The notes: generated by a model not told the origin, from the sequence alone. Counted from the first letter of the stretch, positions 50,919 to 59,548 are shown. The stretch is 64,000 nucleotides of DNA from JADKAV01 sp963732355 (GCA_963732355.1 CAVSZD010000007.1:372001-436000); one strand, 5' to 3'. Made by a program: numbers and translations.

Positions 50919-50952
50919 CTGCGCCCCCACCGCCGAGGCGATGAGGGCGCAG
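50919..50952 (-). terminator. Attenuator/terminator-like hairpin after the binding-protein gene
   Basis: CTGCGCCC (50919-50926) pairs with GGGCGCAG (50945-50952), perfect 8-bp stem, 14 nt after the stop codon of dppA. Such hairpins commonly leave more binding-protein mRNA than permease mRNA. There is no clear U-tract. Confidence 0.55.
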
Positions 50953-50966
50953 AACGTTGTTGCTGA

Positions 50967-52598
50967 CTAGCTCTTTTCGATCGTCAGCAGGTTGACGCGG
51001 GAGAACGGCGTGAACTGAACGTTCGTGACCGTGTCCGAGTAACCGGCGACGACAGCGCCGTACCACATGGGGATAACCGGCATGTCCTCAGCGAGAACGG
51101 CCTCGCCCTGCTGGAACAGGTCGATGCCTTCCTGACCGGGCTTGGCCGAGGCCTCATCCATCAGGTCGTCGAACTTCTGGTTCGACCAGTCACCATCGTT
51201 GGACGATGCGCCGGTCTTGTACAGCGGGACCAGGAAGTTCTCGATGGACGGGTAGTCCATCTGCCAACCGGTACGGAACATACCGGTCATGTTCCGGTCC
51301 ACGACCTCGGTGCGGAAGGTTGCAAAGTCCGGGATCGGCTTGCCCACGCACTCGACGCCAAGGGCGTTGGTGATGCTCACGCAGGTCGCGTCTACCCAGC
51401 CCTTGTGACCGCCGTCTGCGTTGTAAGCCAGCGTCAGCTTGCCATCGAACCCACCAGCCTGGTCGAACAGCTCCTTGGCCTTGGTCGGGTCGAAGTTGCA
51501 CCATTCGCCACAGACACCGGCCTTGTAGCCGTTGACAACCGGGGAGACCCAGCTTGTGGCGGCCTCACGCGTACCGTTGAAGACGTTGTTGATGATCGTC
51601 TCACGGTCAATGGCCATCGAGATGGCCTTACGCAGCTCGACGTTGTCGAACTTCTTGTCGTAGATCGGGAAGCTCACGGTCTGGATGATGCCCGCGGGCT
51701 GCTCCACGACACGGTCGCCGAGAACGCTCTTGTACTGACCGCCGGCCAGACCGGAGTCCGGAATGGTGTCCAGCACGTCGAGGTTGCCTGCCTGCAGGTC
51801 GGCCCACGCGGCGTCAAGATCCTGGTAGATCTTGAAGTCGACGCCCGACACCTTGGCCTTCTCAGCACCGGGGTAGTCCGCCCAAGCCTTCAGCTTGATG
51901 GACACCTTCGGGTCCCAGCTCTCGAACTGGAACGGGCCGTTGCCGACCGGGTTCTTGCCGAACGCCTCGGGGTCCTCGAAGAAGGACTCGGGAAGCGGTG
52001 CGAAACCGGAGTACCCAACCATGACCGGGAACTGCGAGTTCGGCCGGCTCAGCTTGACGTCGAACTCGGTGTCGCTGACGACCTTCAGACCAGACATTTC
52101 CTCGGCCTTGGGGGTCCCGACCGGGTTGCCCTCTTCGTCGAACTTGCCCTGCACCTCGGCGAAGCCCTCGATGGGCTCGAAGAAGTAGGAGTTCAATGCG
52201 GCGTTCGGACCGTAGGCTGCCCAGTTCCAGGCATCCACGAAGCTCTGAGCGGTCACCGGGGTGCCGTCCTGGAACTTCCAGTCGTCGCGGATCACGATCT
52301 TCCAGTTCTGCTGGTCGCTGGACTCGATCGACGTTGCGACCGCGTTCTCGGGAGCGGCCGTCTCCTGGTTGTACGTCACCAAACCGGTGAACATGGCGTC
52401 GATGACGTTGCCGCCACCAGTCTCGTTCGTCGCTGCCGGAATCAGCGGGTTCTGCGGCTCAGAGCCGTTGACGGTGACGTATGACGCTGAATCGCCGCCT
52501 CCCGATCCGCTGTCCGACGACCCCCCGCAAGCGGACAACGTCAGCGCGAGAACGCTCACGCCGATCACCGCTGGGGCGACCTTCCTCAGTCCACGCAT
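50967..52598 (-). CDS. dppA: Peptide-binding lipoprotein (DppA/OppA-like, SBP family 5)
   Basis: 543 residues. Signal MRGLRKVAPAVIGVSVLALT ends in the lipobox LSAC, so it is a lipid-anchored solute-binding protein. Family motifs include NPLIPAATNETGGGNVIDAMFTGL, KFQDGTPVTAQSFVDAWN, PVGNGPFQFESW and VELRKAISMAIDRETII. It binds peptides for DppBCDF. ATG 52598 has AAGGGA 6 nt upstream. First gene of the operon; a palindromic site lies 48-65 bp upstream. Confidence 0.94.
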   Translation of the reverse strand: MRGLRKVAPAVIGVSVLALTLSACGGSSDSGSGGGDSASYVTVNGSEPQNPLIPAATNETGGGNVIDAMFTGLVTYNQETAAPENAVATSIESSDQQNWKIVIRDDWKFQDGTPVTAQSFVDAWNWAAYGPNAALNSYFFEPIEGFAEVQGKFDEEGNPVGTPKAEEMSGLKVVSDTEFDVKLSRPNSQFPVMVGYSGFAPLPESFFEDPEAFGKNPVGNGPFQFESWDPKVSIKLKAWADYPGAEKAKVSGVDFKIYQDLDAAWADLQAGNLDVLDTIPDSGLAGGQYKSVLGDRVVEQPAGIIQTVSFPIYDKKFDNVELRKAISMAIDRETIINNVFNGTREAATSWVSPVVNGYKAGVCGEWCNFDPTKAKELFDQAGGFDGKLTLAYNADGGHKGWVDATCVSITNALGVECVGKPIPDFATFRTEVVDRNMTGMFRTGWQMDYPSIENFLVPLYKTGASSNDGDWSNQKFDDLMDEASAKPGQEGIDLFQQGEAVLAEDMPVIPMWYGAVVAGYSDTVTNVQFTPFSRVNLLTIEKS

Positions 52599-52645
52599 GG
52601 ACTATCCCTTCTATGTGTCCCAAACTGCCTTGGGCTAATTGTGTT

Positions 52646-52663
52646 GAATCCGTGATCGGATTC
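52646..52663. promoter_or_regulatory. Operator-like palindrome upstream of dppA
   Basis: GAATCCG-TGAT-CGGATTC, perfect 7-bp arms, centred about 56 bp before the dppA start. It probably overlaps the promoter. No cognate regulator gene lies nearby. Confidence 0.45.
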
Positions 52664-52782
52664 CCAGCAACCGCACCGCGAAGACCCCGGCTGATTCGCC
52701 GACGAGGTCGGGCTAAGATGCTGCAGTTCGTCGCCCATTGTGCCAATTCGCACACTGTGAGCACACACTTGGGTGGCGAATC

Positions 52783-52796
52783 GTTACACAAGTAAC
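52783..52796. promoter_or_regulatory. Short inverted repeat upstream of the glycerophosphodiesterase gene
   Basis: GTTAC-ACAA-GTAAC, 86-99 bp before the TTG start. It could be a regulator half-site pair; 5-bp arms occur by chance fairly often. Confidence 0.25.
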
Positions 52797-52881
52797 CGGA
52801 TTCGTCCATGGCAGTGGAACGGGTCAGATGTTCGGTCCGTCCAAAAGTTCATGGCACAGTGGTCGGCAGGAGGTGTCTGGT

Positions 52882-54438
52882 TTGCGCAATAGAACGACTG
52901 CGGCAGTGGTGGCCCTGGCCGTCACTGCCTCGATTGCGCCTGCCGCCAGCGCGCTGGAGGGACGGCCAGGCAGCGGGATGCTCGTGATCGGCCACCGCGG
53001 AGCTCCCATGTACGCCGCCGAGAGCACAATCGGCAGTTACCAGCGCGCCGCCGACCTGGGAGCCGACCTCTTGGAAGGCGACCTGGTGATGAGCAAGGAC
53101 GGTCGCTTGGTGCTGTGCCACGACATCGAACTGAGCCGGGTTACTGATATCGCCAGCCGGCCGGAGTTCGCTGGTCGCCAGGGCGTGCGCAACTTCAACG
53201 GGGTCGACTACACCGGATTCTGGGTGGACGATTTCACGCTGGCGGAGCTGCAAACACTTCGTAAATGGGACGGGCAGACTCTCACGACCCTGGACGATGT
53301 GATCGGCCTGGCACAGGGCAGGGGCGCGAGCCTGTACATGGAACTCAAGGAGTCGGGCTACTTCCAGAGCCGAGGGCTGGATCCCTTGCCAGTGCTTGTG
53401 AACACCCTTCGGGCGCGCGGGGAGGATCAGCGCGGCTCGCGGGTGTGGGTGCAGTCCAGCAACCCGGGCGACCTGCAGTACTTGGGCGGGCAGATCGGCA
53501 ATCGCAGAGTCTTCCTCACCCGCGGCGTCGGGCCTGAGGACGTCGGCGCGTTCCCCGGCTATCGACAGTTCGCGGATGTGATCGGCGTGCCGACCACACG
53601 CGCCCGCAGACAACTCGTGCAGGAAGCGCACGCGGCTGATCTCGGGGTGCACGTCTGGACCTTGCGCGGGAGCCGTGACGCCTACCGAAAGGCAGCCACT
53701 ATTGGCGCCGACGCCGTCATCACCGACTTCCCCGACCTCGGTGTCGACGTGCGCAACGGCCTGCGGATGGGCAACCGTCCCACAGGAGTGTCCAGCCGGA
53801 TCGAGAATGGCAATGCCGTCGTCAACTGGGAGGCGGCTGCCGGCGCCTGGTACGCGGTGACGTTCGACTTCGGCGATCCGCTCGAAGCACCCACCCTGTG
53901 GACAAACACCAATACCGCTTCGTATCCCACGGCTGGGGCCACGAGCGTGGACATCACGGTCTCCCGGTTCGACGGCAACCGGCTGGGCGATGACACCTTC
54001 ACCAGGGCGACCGCCATTCCTGTCAACTACAAGCAGCCACGGGTCAAGACCAGGGCGGCATCGGTGCGCGCCGTCGTCTCGAGCGACGCGAGGACTCGGA
54101 TCTCCGGGGTCCTTGAACGGCTGAAGGGCAAGCAGTGGGTGCCTTTGCGAAACGGCGCCGGTTGGCTGCGCGGTCGCGGCGAGGATGTGCCCGGACTGCG
54201 ACGCAACTTCCGGACGGACAAGCGGGGGCAGTTCTTCCTGACCGTCAAGGTTCGCAAGGACATCCTGTCCGGCTACATCCCCCAGCGGCAGTGGATGGTT
54301 GGAGTCAACGGAACCGCGCGCTTCAAGCCATCGAGCTCGGACTGGATCGTCACGCAGGAGGGCCCGCCGCCCTCACCGCGACAGAAGAGCAGCGCTCAGG
54401 GCCTGCAAAAGAAAGACGTCACGATCACGGCAAGATAG
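52882..54438 (+). CDS. Secreted glycerophosphodiester phosphodiesterase with C-terminal beta domains
   Basis: 518 residues from TTG 52882, chosen because AGGAGG is 8 nt upstream and a signal peptide begins directly (MRNRTTAAVVALAVTASIAPAASA). GTG 52873 is alternative. The GDPD catalytic set is GHRGAPMYAAESTIGSY, EGDLVMSKDGRLVLCHD, YMELKESGYF and VHVWTLRG, with ITDFPDLGV near the barrel end (~300). The remaining ~200 residues are not GDPD: an Fn3-like piece (VVNWEAAAGAWYAVTFDFG) and a basic beta-rich module. It hydrolyses glycerophosphodiesters, here probably from teichoic acids or lipids outside the cell. Confidence 0.85.
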   Translation: MRNRTTAAVVALAVTASIAPAASALEGRPGSGMLVIGHRGAPMYAAESTIGSYQRAADLGADLLEGDLVMSKDGRLVLCHDIELSRVTDIASRPEFAGRQGVRNFNGVDYTGFWVDDFTLAELQTLRKWDGQTLTTLDDVIGLAQGRGASLYMELKESGYFQSRGLDPLPVLVNTLRARGEDQRGSRVWVQSSNPGDLQYLGGQIGNRRVFLTRGVGPEDVGAFPGYRQFADVIGVPTTRARRQLVQEAHAADLGVHVWTLRGSRDAYRKAATIGADAVITDFPDLGVDVRNGLRMGNRPTGVSSRIENGNAVVNWEAAAGAWYAVTFDFGDPLEAPTLWTNTNTASYPTAGATSVDITVSRFDGNRLGDDTFTRATAIPVNYKQPRVKTRAASVRAVVSSDARTRISGVLERLKGKQWVPLRNGAGWLRGRGEDVPGLRRNFRTDKRGQFFLTVKVRKDILSGYIPQRQWMVGVNGTARFKPSSSDWIVTQEGPPPSPRQKSSAQGLQKKDVTITAR

Positions 54439-54468
54439 CCCTGGGCTTGGGCCGGTCCCAGCGCCCGC

Positions 54469-54536
54469 GTTAGAGGTTGTGCTGTTGGTTAGCGAATCCA
54501 CGCGTTGTTTCTCTAACCAACAGCACAACCTCTAAC
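54469..54536. repeat. Interspersed palindromic element, copy 5
   Basis: 68 bp. Arms 54469-54496 and 54509-54536 with one mismatch (the second arm has TTCTCTAAC instead of TTCGCTAAC); loop TCCACGCGTTGT, as in copy 4. It lies between convergent genes. Confidence 0.93.
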
Positions 54537-54547
54537 CAACTGCTTGA

Positions 54548-55174
54548 TCAAGCTCTGCTGACCGCGACCTTGATCCCGAAACCGATCAGCACACCGCCCG
54601 TGCCCCGATCGATCCACGTCTGCACATTCGGGCGCTCCAGCCAGGTCCGCATCATGCTGGTCCCCCAGATCAGCAGGCTGAACCAGACCAGGCTTTCCGC
54701 AACGTGCACCATCGCGAGGAGCAAGCCAGCACTCAATGGCGCGAGCTCGGCGGGCATGAACTGCGGAAGCACCGCCATGTAGAACACGCCGATCTTGGGG
54801 TTCAGCAGATTGGTGAGCAGCCCTCGCCGGAAGCAGGTGAAGGAGGAATCCCCCGACTGTCTGGGCCCAGCCGCAGTAGGCACTCCAGGCTTTTGGGCTT
54901 GCCAGATCAACCTCACCCCCAAAACGACCAGGTACAAAGCACCGGCCAGTTGCAGGAGCTCGTAGGCCACCTGTGACGCGGTGAGGATCGCCGCGATCCC
55001 CACCGCCGCAGCGACACCCCAGGCCAGCAGTCCGACGCAGATCCCCAGAACGGTGGCGTATGCCGCCTTCGTGCCTTGCGTCACCGATGCACGCAGCACA
55101 AGGGCCGTATCGATGCCCGGCACCAGTGTCAGCAGGCCGGCCACAACGGCAAAGCCCAGGACCGCGGTCAGCAT
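54548..55174 (-). CDS. LysE/RhtB family exporter
   Basis: 208 residues, six helices. Beginning LTLVPGIDTALVLRASVTQG is the LysE-family signature (PGPD-like, here PGID), followed by LLTNLLNPKIGVFYMAVLPQF. It exports an amino acid or derivative; which one cannot be told. ATG 55174 has AGAGGAA 5 nt upstream. It converges on the glycerophosphodiesterase gene, with palindrome copy 5 at the junction. Confidence 0.92.
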   Translation of the reverse strand: MLTAVLGFAVVAGLLTLVPGIDTALVLRASVTQGTKAAYATVLGICVGLLAWGVAAAVGIAAILTASQVAYELLQLAGALYLVVLGVRLIWQAQKPGVPTAAGPRQSGDSSFTCFRRGLLTNLLNPKIGVFYMAVLPQFMPAELAPLSAGLLLAMVHVAESLVWFSLLIWGTSMMRTWLERPNVQTWIDRGTGGVLIGFGIKVAVSRA

Positions 55175-55362
55175 CGCGGTTCCTCTGCCGCGGGCGGGGT
55201 GGTGAACACGCCACCAAGGTAAGCCTTTGGTCAGCAGCTATAGGCCCGGCGGCGCGGCTCCCGTCATCGGCTGGACGGTCAGGTCGACGACGCATCCTTG
55301 GCGAGCCCGCCCAACGTGATTGACTGATCACTCCGGTGACGAATCGGTTCTGAGGAGTCCAG

Positions 55363-56337
55363 ATGAGCGGCAAGAAGTTGCTGGTGATCTCCCAGACGCT
55401 GCTGCTGACCGGGGCGGTTCTGGTTGCAGGTGCAGTGAGTGCGCCCGGCGCGCAAGGACACCGGGTGCAGGCCAGCTCAATGGCGTCACCCGCCTCGGTC
55501 CCCCACGGTTTCAGCAAACGAGTCACGATCCCCGGAGGCCGAAAGTTCTATCTGGAGTGTCGTGGGACTGGCAGCCCGACCGTGGTGCTTGAGGCCGGGA
55601 CAGGCGATCGTGGCGACATCTGGCGCCTGCCGCCGTCGGGTGGGAGGTCGGCTGTGATGCCAGCCGTCGCCCGCTTCACCCGGGTCTGCACCTACGACCG
55701 GCCCGGTACCTATCTTCTGCCCGACCTGCTCAGCCGCAGCGATCCCGTCGCGATGCCTCGGACGGCGCGCGATATCGCACTGGATCTGCGCGCCCTGCTT
55801 CGGGCGGCCGACGTCCCCGGTCCGTACCTGCTGGTCGGACATTCGTTCGGTGGCTTGGTGGCGCGACTCTTTGCAACTTCGTATCCGCGTCAGGCAGCCG
55901 GGCTTGTGTCCATTGACGCCCAGAACGAGGATTTCGTCGCGGCCTACAAGCGGTTCCTGACCCCTGCGCAATACGCGGCGGCGGTGCTGGATCCTCAGCC
56001 GCCAGCAGGGCTGGAGGACCTCTCGGGACTAGAGCGGCTCAGCCTCGAGGCCAGCGCGGCGCAAGTTCGTCAGGCACAGGCGGACACGCCGCTTCGCAGG
56101 ATGCCAGTCGTGATCATCTCCCATTCCCGCAGCCTCCCGAACCCCTTCGGCTTCCCCGCTGACTGGCCGAACGATGCACTCGAGCGGGCATTCCAGGACT
56201 CGCAGGACCGACTTGCTGCGTTGGTACCTGGCACGCGGCAAGTGATCGCGACCAAGAGTGGGCACTACATCCAACTCGACCAGCCCAGGTTGGTCACTCG
56301 AGAGATCAGAAGCCTGGTCCAATCGATCCGCCGATAG
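55363..56337 (+). CDS. Secreted alpha/beta hydrolase
   Basis: 324 residues. A signal peptide (MSGKKLLVISQTLLLTGAVLVAGAVSAPG) is followed by KFYLECRGTGSPTVVLEAGTGDRG, CTYDRPGTY, nucleophile elbow LLVGHSFGGLVARLFA and the catalytic His in ATKSGHYIQLDQPRLV; LVSIDAQNEDF gives a candidate acid. Typical of extracellular esterases or proline-iminopeptidase-like hydrolases. ATG 55363 has AGGAG 5 nt upstream. Nothing clear regulates it; an unremarkable ~190-bp gap separates it from the lysE-type gene. Confidence 0.88.
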   Translation: MSGKKLLVISQTLLLTGAVLVAGAVSAPGAQGHRVQASSMASPASVPHGFSKRVTIPGGRKFYLECRGTGSPTVVLEAGTGDRGDIWRLPPSGGRSAVMPAVARFTRVCTYDRPGTYLLPDLLSRSDPVAMPRTARDIALDLRALLRAADVPGPYLLVGHSFGGLVARLFATSYPRQAAGLVSIDAQNEDFVAAYKRFLTPAQYAAAVLDPQPPAGLEDLSGLERLSLEASAAQVRQAQADTPLRRMPVVIISHSRSLPNPFGFPADWPNDALERAFQDSQDRLAALVPGTRQVIATKSGHYIQLDQPRLVTREIRSLVQSIRR

Positions 56338-56394
56338 AGACGCTTTTTACCTGCGATGGGAGCGCGGCCAGGCTCTCACGTTTGGACCGGAATT

Positions 56395-56527
56395 CGACCG
56401 TGTGATTTTCAAGCAACTGAGTGGTCGGTTTCCAGCTTTGCCCGCTGGCGGTAGTGGCCCGGGTTCGACCGGTGGTGGATTCAGGCAACTTAGTTGTCAG
56501 AAATCAACAAGGCTTGCTGGGCGCCGC
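56395..56527 (+). repeat. Tandem repeat unit 1 (period 154 bp)
   Basis: Nearly identical to 56549-56681. It holds two related palindrome-like pieces (AAGCAACTGAGTGGTC and AGGCAACTTAGTTGTC) and GTGTGATTTTC. No gene fits; the stretch 56338-56686 has otherwise nothing recognisable. Confidence 0.85.
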
Positions 56528-56548
56528 GGGGTATGCGGTGCTGCGCAA

Positions 56549-56681
56549 CGACCGTGTGATTTTCAAGCAACCCAGTGGTCGGTTTCCAGCTTTGCCCGCT
56601 GGCGGTAGTGGCCCGGGTTCGACCGGTGGTGGATTCAGGCAACTTAGTTGTCAGAAACCAACAAGGCTTGCTGAGCGCCGC
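56549..56681 (+). repeat. Tandem repeat unit 2 (period 154 bp)
   Basis: Second copy of the unit, differing from the first at a handful of positions. It ends just before a small open frame. It could be the fragmented end of a lost mobile element; no transposase is visible. Confidence 0.85.
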
Positions 56682-56686
56682 CGGGT

Positions 56687-56851
56687 GTGAGGGTGTTACC
56701 GAACACTCCCCAACGCAGGGACGCCCTTGCTGAACTCGTCCAGTTGGCTGGGGAGCTAGGGAATCGAAACGAATTGGTGCGACTGGCAGCCCGGGGCAGC
56801 CGGGACGCACAGGATCTCCTCGATGAAATGGAAGAGTCTGAGGCTGAGTAG
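56687..56851 (+). CDS. Possible small protein or repeat-protein remnant
   Basis: 54 codons from GTG 56687: an N-terminal VRVLPNTPQRRDALAELVQL, then GNRNELVRLAARGSRDAQ, ending EEMEESEAE-like. The sequence is fully helical and looks like two degenerate TPR/ARM-like units of a longer actinobacterial repeat protein. No Shine-Dalgarno; the third-codon GC is lower than neighbours. It may be the decayed 3' end of a larger gene. A frameshift, chance or true micro-gene cannot be told apart. Confidence 0.35.
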   Translation: MRVLPNTPQRRDALAELVQLAGELGNRNELVRLAARGSRDAQDLLDEMEESEAE

Positions 56852-56911
56852 CCAGAGGTCGCGTGGTAATTCCACGGACTCGAATCGGCCGTCGAAAACA
56901 CGGCTGTGGAT

Positions 56912-57256
56912 TCAGGTACAACCCTCAGCCAAGCGCAGTCGCTGCGGCGACTTCGGCCCGACCCGCTCGATCACACCTTCACACTCAAGGTCCACTTTGA
57001 CGAAACGGATCCAGTTCGTGAAGCGTCCACTGGAGAAGCGAGGATGACCGGCCAACTGCACCTCAGCGACCTCAATGAGGGTCTTGAGCATGACGCCGTC
57101 CCCGTCGTCCAGATCCGCAACCGTGTCGAGGATGAACGCCCGCAGCACATCGTATTGCTCCGATTCAATCGTCCAGGTCTCGTAACCGTCCGGACGGACC
57201 GCGCTGCGCAGTCGGCGCCGACCCGGAGGATGGATGTCGCGTGCCACCCGTGCCAC
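56912..57256 (-). CDS. Small winged-helix-like protein (DUF6958-like)
   Basis: 114 residues. The pattern LRAFILDTVADLDDGDGVMLKTLIEV, then FTNWIRFVKVDLECEGVIERV and PQRLRL resembles a small actinobacterial family with a winged-helix-like arrangement and a C-terminal wing with Pro-Gln-Arg-Leu-Arg; I think of DUF6958 but could not search. Function unknown. The start is GTG 57256; GTG 57247, with GGAG 8 nt upstream, is an equally good alternative. Confidence 0.6.
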   Translation of the reverse strand: MARVARDIHPPGRRRLRSAVRPDGYETWTIESEQYDVLRAFILDTVADLDDGDGVMLKTLIEVAEVQLAGHPRFSSGRFTNWIRFVKVDLECEGVIERVGPKSPQRLRLAEGCT

Positions 57257-57285
57257 TCCTCACGCCCACATGTAGTGAGCAAGCC

Positions 57286-58363
57286 TCACACGTTGAACCG
57301 GAACTCGACCACATCACCATCGGCCATCACGTAGTCCTTGCCCTCAATACGGACCTTGCCGTGTGCCTTGGCCTCCTGCATCGAACCCGCCGCGACGAGC
57401 TCGTCGAAGGAAATGACCTCGGCCTTGATGAAGCCCTTCTGGAAGTCGGTATGGATCACACCTGCGGCCTCGGGGGCAGTGGCTCCCTTGGGGATCGTCC
57501 ACGCCCGCGCCTCCTTCGGACCGGCCGTCAGGTACGTCTGCAGACCCAGGGTCTCGAACCCGACGCGCGCCAGGGCCTGGATACCCGACTCCGGCTGCCC
57601 GATGGATTGCAGCAATTCCAGGGCCTCTTCCTCGGGAAGCTCGGTCAGCTCAGCCTCGACCTGGGCATCGAGGAATACCGCCTCGGCTGGTGCCACCAAC
57701 TGCGTCATTTCAGCGCGGAACGCCTCGTCGCCCAATTCCTCCTCGTCGCAGTTGATGACGTACAGGAACGGCTTGTTGGTGAGCAGGAACAACTCCTTGA
57801 GCGGCTCCGGATCCGCCCCGGCCGCGAACAACGTGCGACCTGAGTCGAGGATCTGCCTGGCCTCCTGGGCGGCCGCGACAACAGAAGCCCGATCCTTGTT
57901 GATGCGGGCCTCTTTCTCGAGCCTTGGGCAGCGCCTTGTCCAGGGTCTGCAGGTCGGCCAGGATCAACTCGGTGTTGATGGTCTCCATGTCCTCAGACGG
58001 TGAGACGCGACCCTCCACGTGGACAACATCCGGGTCGTGGAACGCCCGTAGAACCTGGCAGATGGCGTCGGACTCACGGATGTGGGACAGGAACTTGTTG
58101 CCAAGGCCCTGACCTTCGCTGGCACCTCGCACGATCCCGGCGATGTCGACGAACTGCACTGTCGCAGGCAGAAGTTTCGCCGAGCCGTGAATGTCGGCCA
58201 AAGCCTGCAGGCGAGCATCCGGCACCCCGACCATCCCGACGTTCGGCTCAATGGTGGCGAACGGATAGTTCGCTGCGAGGGCACCCGCCTTGGTCAGCGC
58301 GTTGAAGAGGGTGGACTTGCCCACGTTGGGCAGGCCGACGATTCCGATAGTCAAGGGCACCAC
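57286..58363 (-). CDS. ychF: Obg-like ATPase YchF, one apparent frameshift
   Basis: About 357 residues when one base in the CC run 57922-57923 is skipped; the normal length is ~360. The G-domain has GIVGLPNVGKSTLFNALT, FVDIAGIVRGASEGQGLGN and YVINCDEEE (NxxE-type, ATP preference); the C-terminus has the TGS-like ending AHGKVRIEGKDYVMADGDVVEFRFNV. At the junction the frame LPKAREKGPH goes to LEKEARINKDRASVVAAAQEA, the true continuation. The gene is nearly universal, so a sequence error is the likeliest reason. TAGACT is 6 nt before GTG 58360, the preferred start. Confidence 0.85.
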
Positions 58364-58366
58364 TGA

Positions 58367-58372
58367 AGTCTA
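58367..58372 (-). promoter_or_regulatory. Predicted leaderless -10 box of ychF
   Basis: TAGACT on the minus strand, 6 nt before GTG 58360 (second codon of the longest frame). Confidence 0.5.
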
Positions 58373-58415
58373 AGGAGCACTCGGTTTTGTCATACCCATC
58401 GGGCACAGTGCCGCC

Positions 58416-59517
58416 ATGGTCACTATCACCGGTGTTTGGGTGCTCATCCTGGTCATCGCGGTTGCCGCGGCGCTCGTGTTCGCCTACCGATTCGGGGCCG
58501 CCGCCAGGTCGCTTGCGGGTGGCGGAACTCGAGGGGCGAAACAGCACCCTGGCCTCGCAATTGGAGGCCCGAGGCAGCCTCGACGGCACACTCGCACCCC
58601 TTCAACAGGCGATGTCCTCTCTCACGACGCAGGTGGAGTCCGCGGAACGCTCCCGGCTCACCGCGATGAGCGGGTTGTCCGAGCAGGTGCTGTCCGTGGG
58701 CCGGCAGATGGGGGTCGCCACGAAAGATGTGCAAGACCAAGCCCAGCGGATCACTCAGGCACTGTCCCGGACTCAGAACCAGGGTTCCTGGGGAGAAATG
58801 CAGCTACGTCGACTGGTGGAGGCCTCCGGGATGATCCCGCACGTCCATTTCGTGGAGCAGGCGAGTGTCCATGACGAAGACCGCCTGCTGCGCCCCGACA
58901 TGCTCATCGACTTGGGGCAGGGCCGCACGGTCGTGGTCGACGCGAAGGTCTCCTTGGACGCCTTCCTCGACCCGGGGCTCGACCCTGGGGCACAAGCCGC
59001 CCAGCACGCCGCAGCCGTGGCCGAGCACGTCAATCGGCTTTCGGCCAAGCAGTACTGGCGCGCGGTGGGCACACCGGAGTTCGTGATCATGTTCATGCCG
59101 GCCGAACACCTGCTCGGCGTCGCTCTGCGAGAGAGGCCCGACCTGCTTCAGACCGCTTTCGACAAGAAGGTGGTCCTGGCCACACCGACGACACTGATGG
59201 CAACACTTCGCAGCATTTCCTGGGCTTGGCAACAAGCTGCGATGGCCGACCAGGCCCGGGACGTGCTGGACGCCGGCCAGCAGTTGTACGACAGGCTGAG
59301 CACCATGGCCGGTCACGTCACCAAGATGGGGAAGTCACTCTCGGACGCGGTGACGGGCTACAACCAATTCGTCGGATCGCTGGATTCGCGGGTGATGCCG
59401 GCCACCCGGCGGCTGGGCCAGATGGTTGCGCCCGAGTCGGACCTCGCCGAATTCGCGGAGCTGGATATCCGGCCACGCTCAAGTAGCAGTCTGGAACCGC
59501 TGCATGACACTGGGTAG
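58416..59517 (+). CDS. rmuC: DNA recombination protein RmuC, one apparent frameshift
   Basis: Around 366 residues if one T in 58513-58514 is skipped. ATG 58416 gives a membrane helix (TITGVWVLILVIAVAAALVFAY) and RFGAAARSL; the second frame continues RVAELEGRNSTLASQLEARG, a coiled coil, then the RmuC nuclease-like core QGSWGEMQLRRLVEASGM, DMLIDLGQGRTVVVDAKVSLDAFL and FMPAEHLLGVALRERPDLL. RmuC limits sequence inversions. The N-terminal helix and coil fit the family, so the break is inside what should be one gene. Confidence 0.82.
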
Positions 59518-59548
59518 GCGCTTGCGCGGTGCTACCTGATGGTCAGGT

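Noticed and set aside
57286..59517. Programmed ribosomal frameshifting in ychF and rmuC
   Set aside because: No slippery heptamer with downstream structure was seen at either break. Neither gene is known to use programmed shifts, and both need the same correction (one base less in a dinucleotide run).
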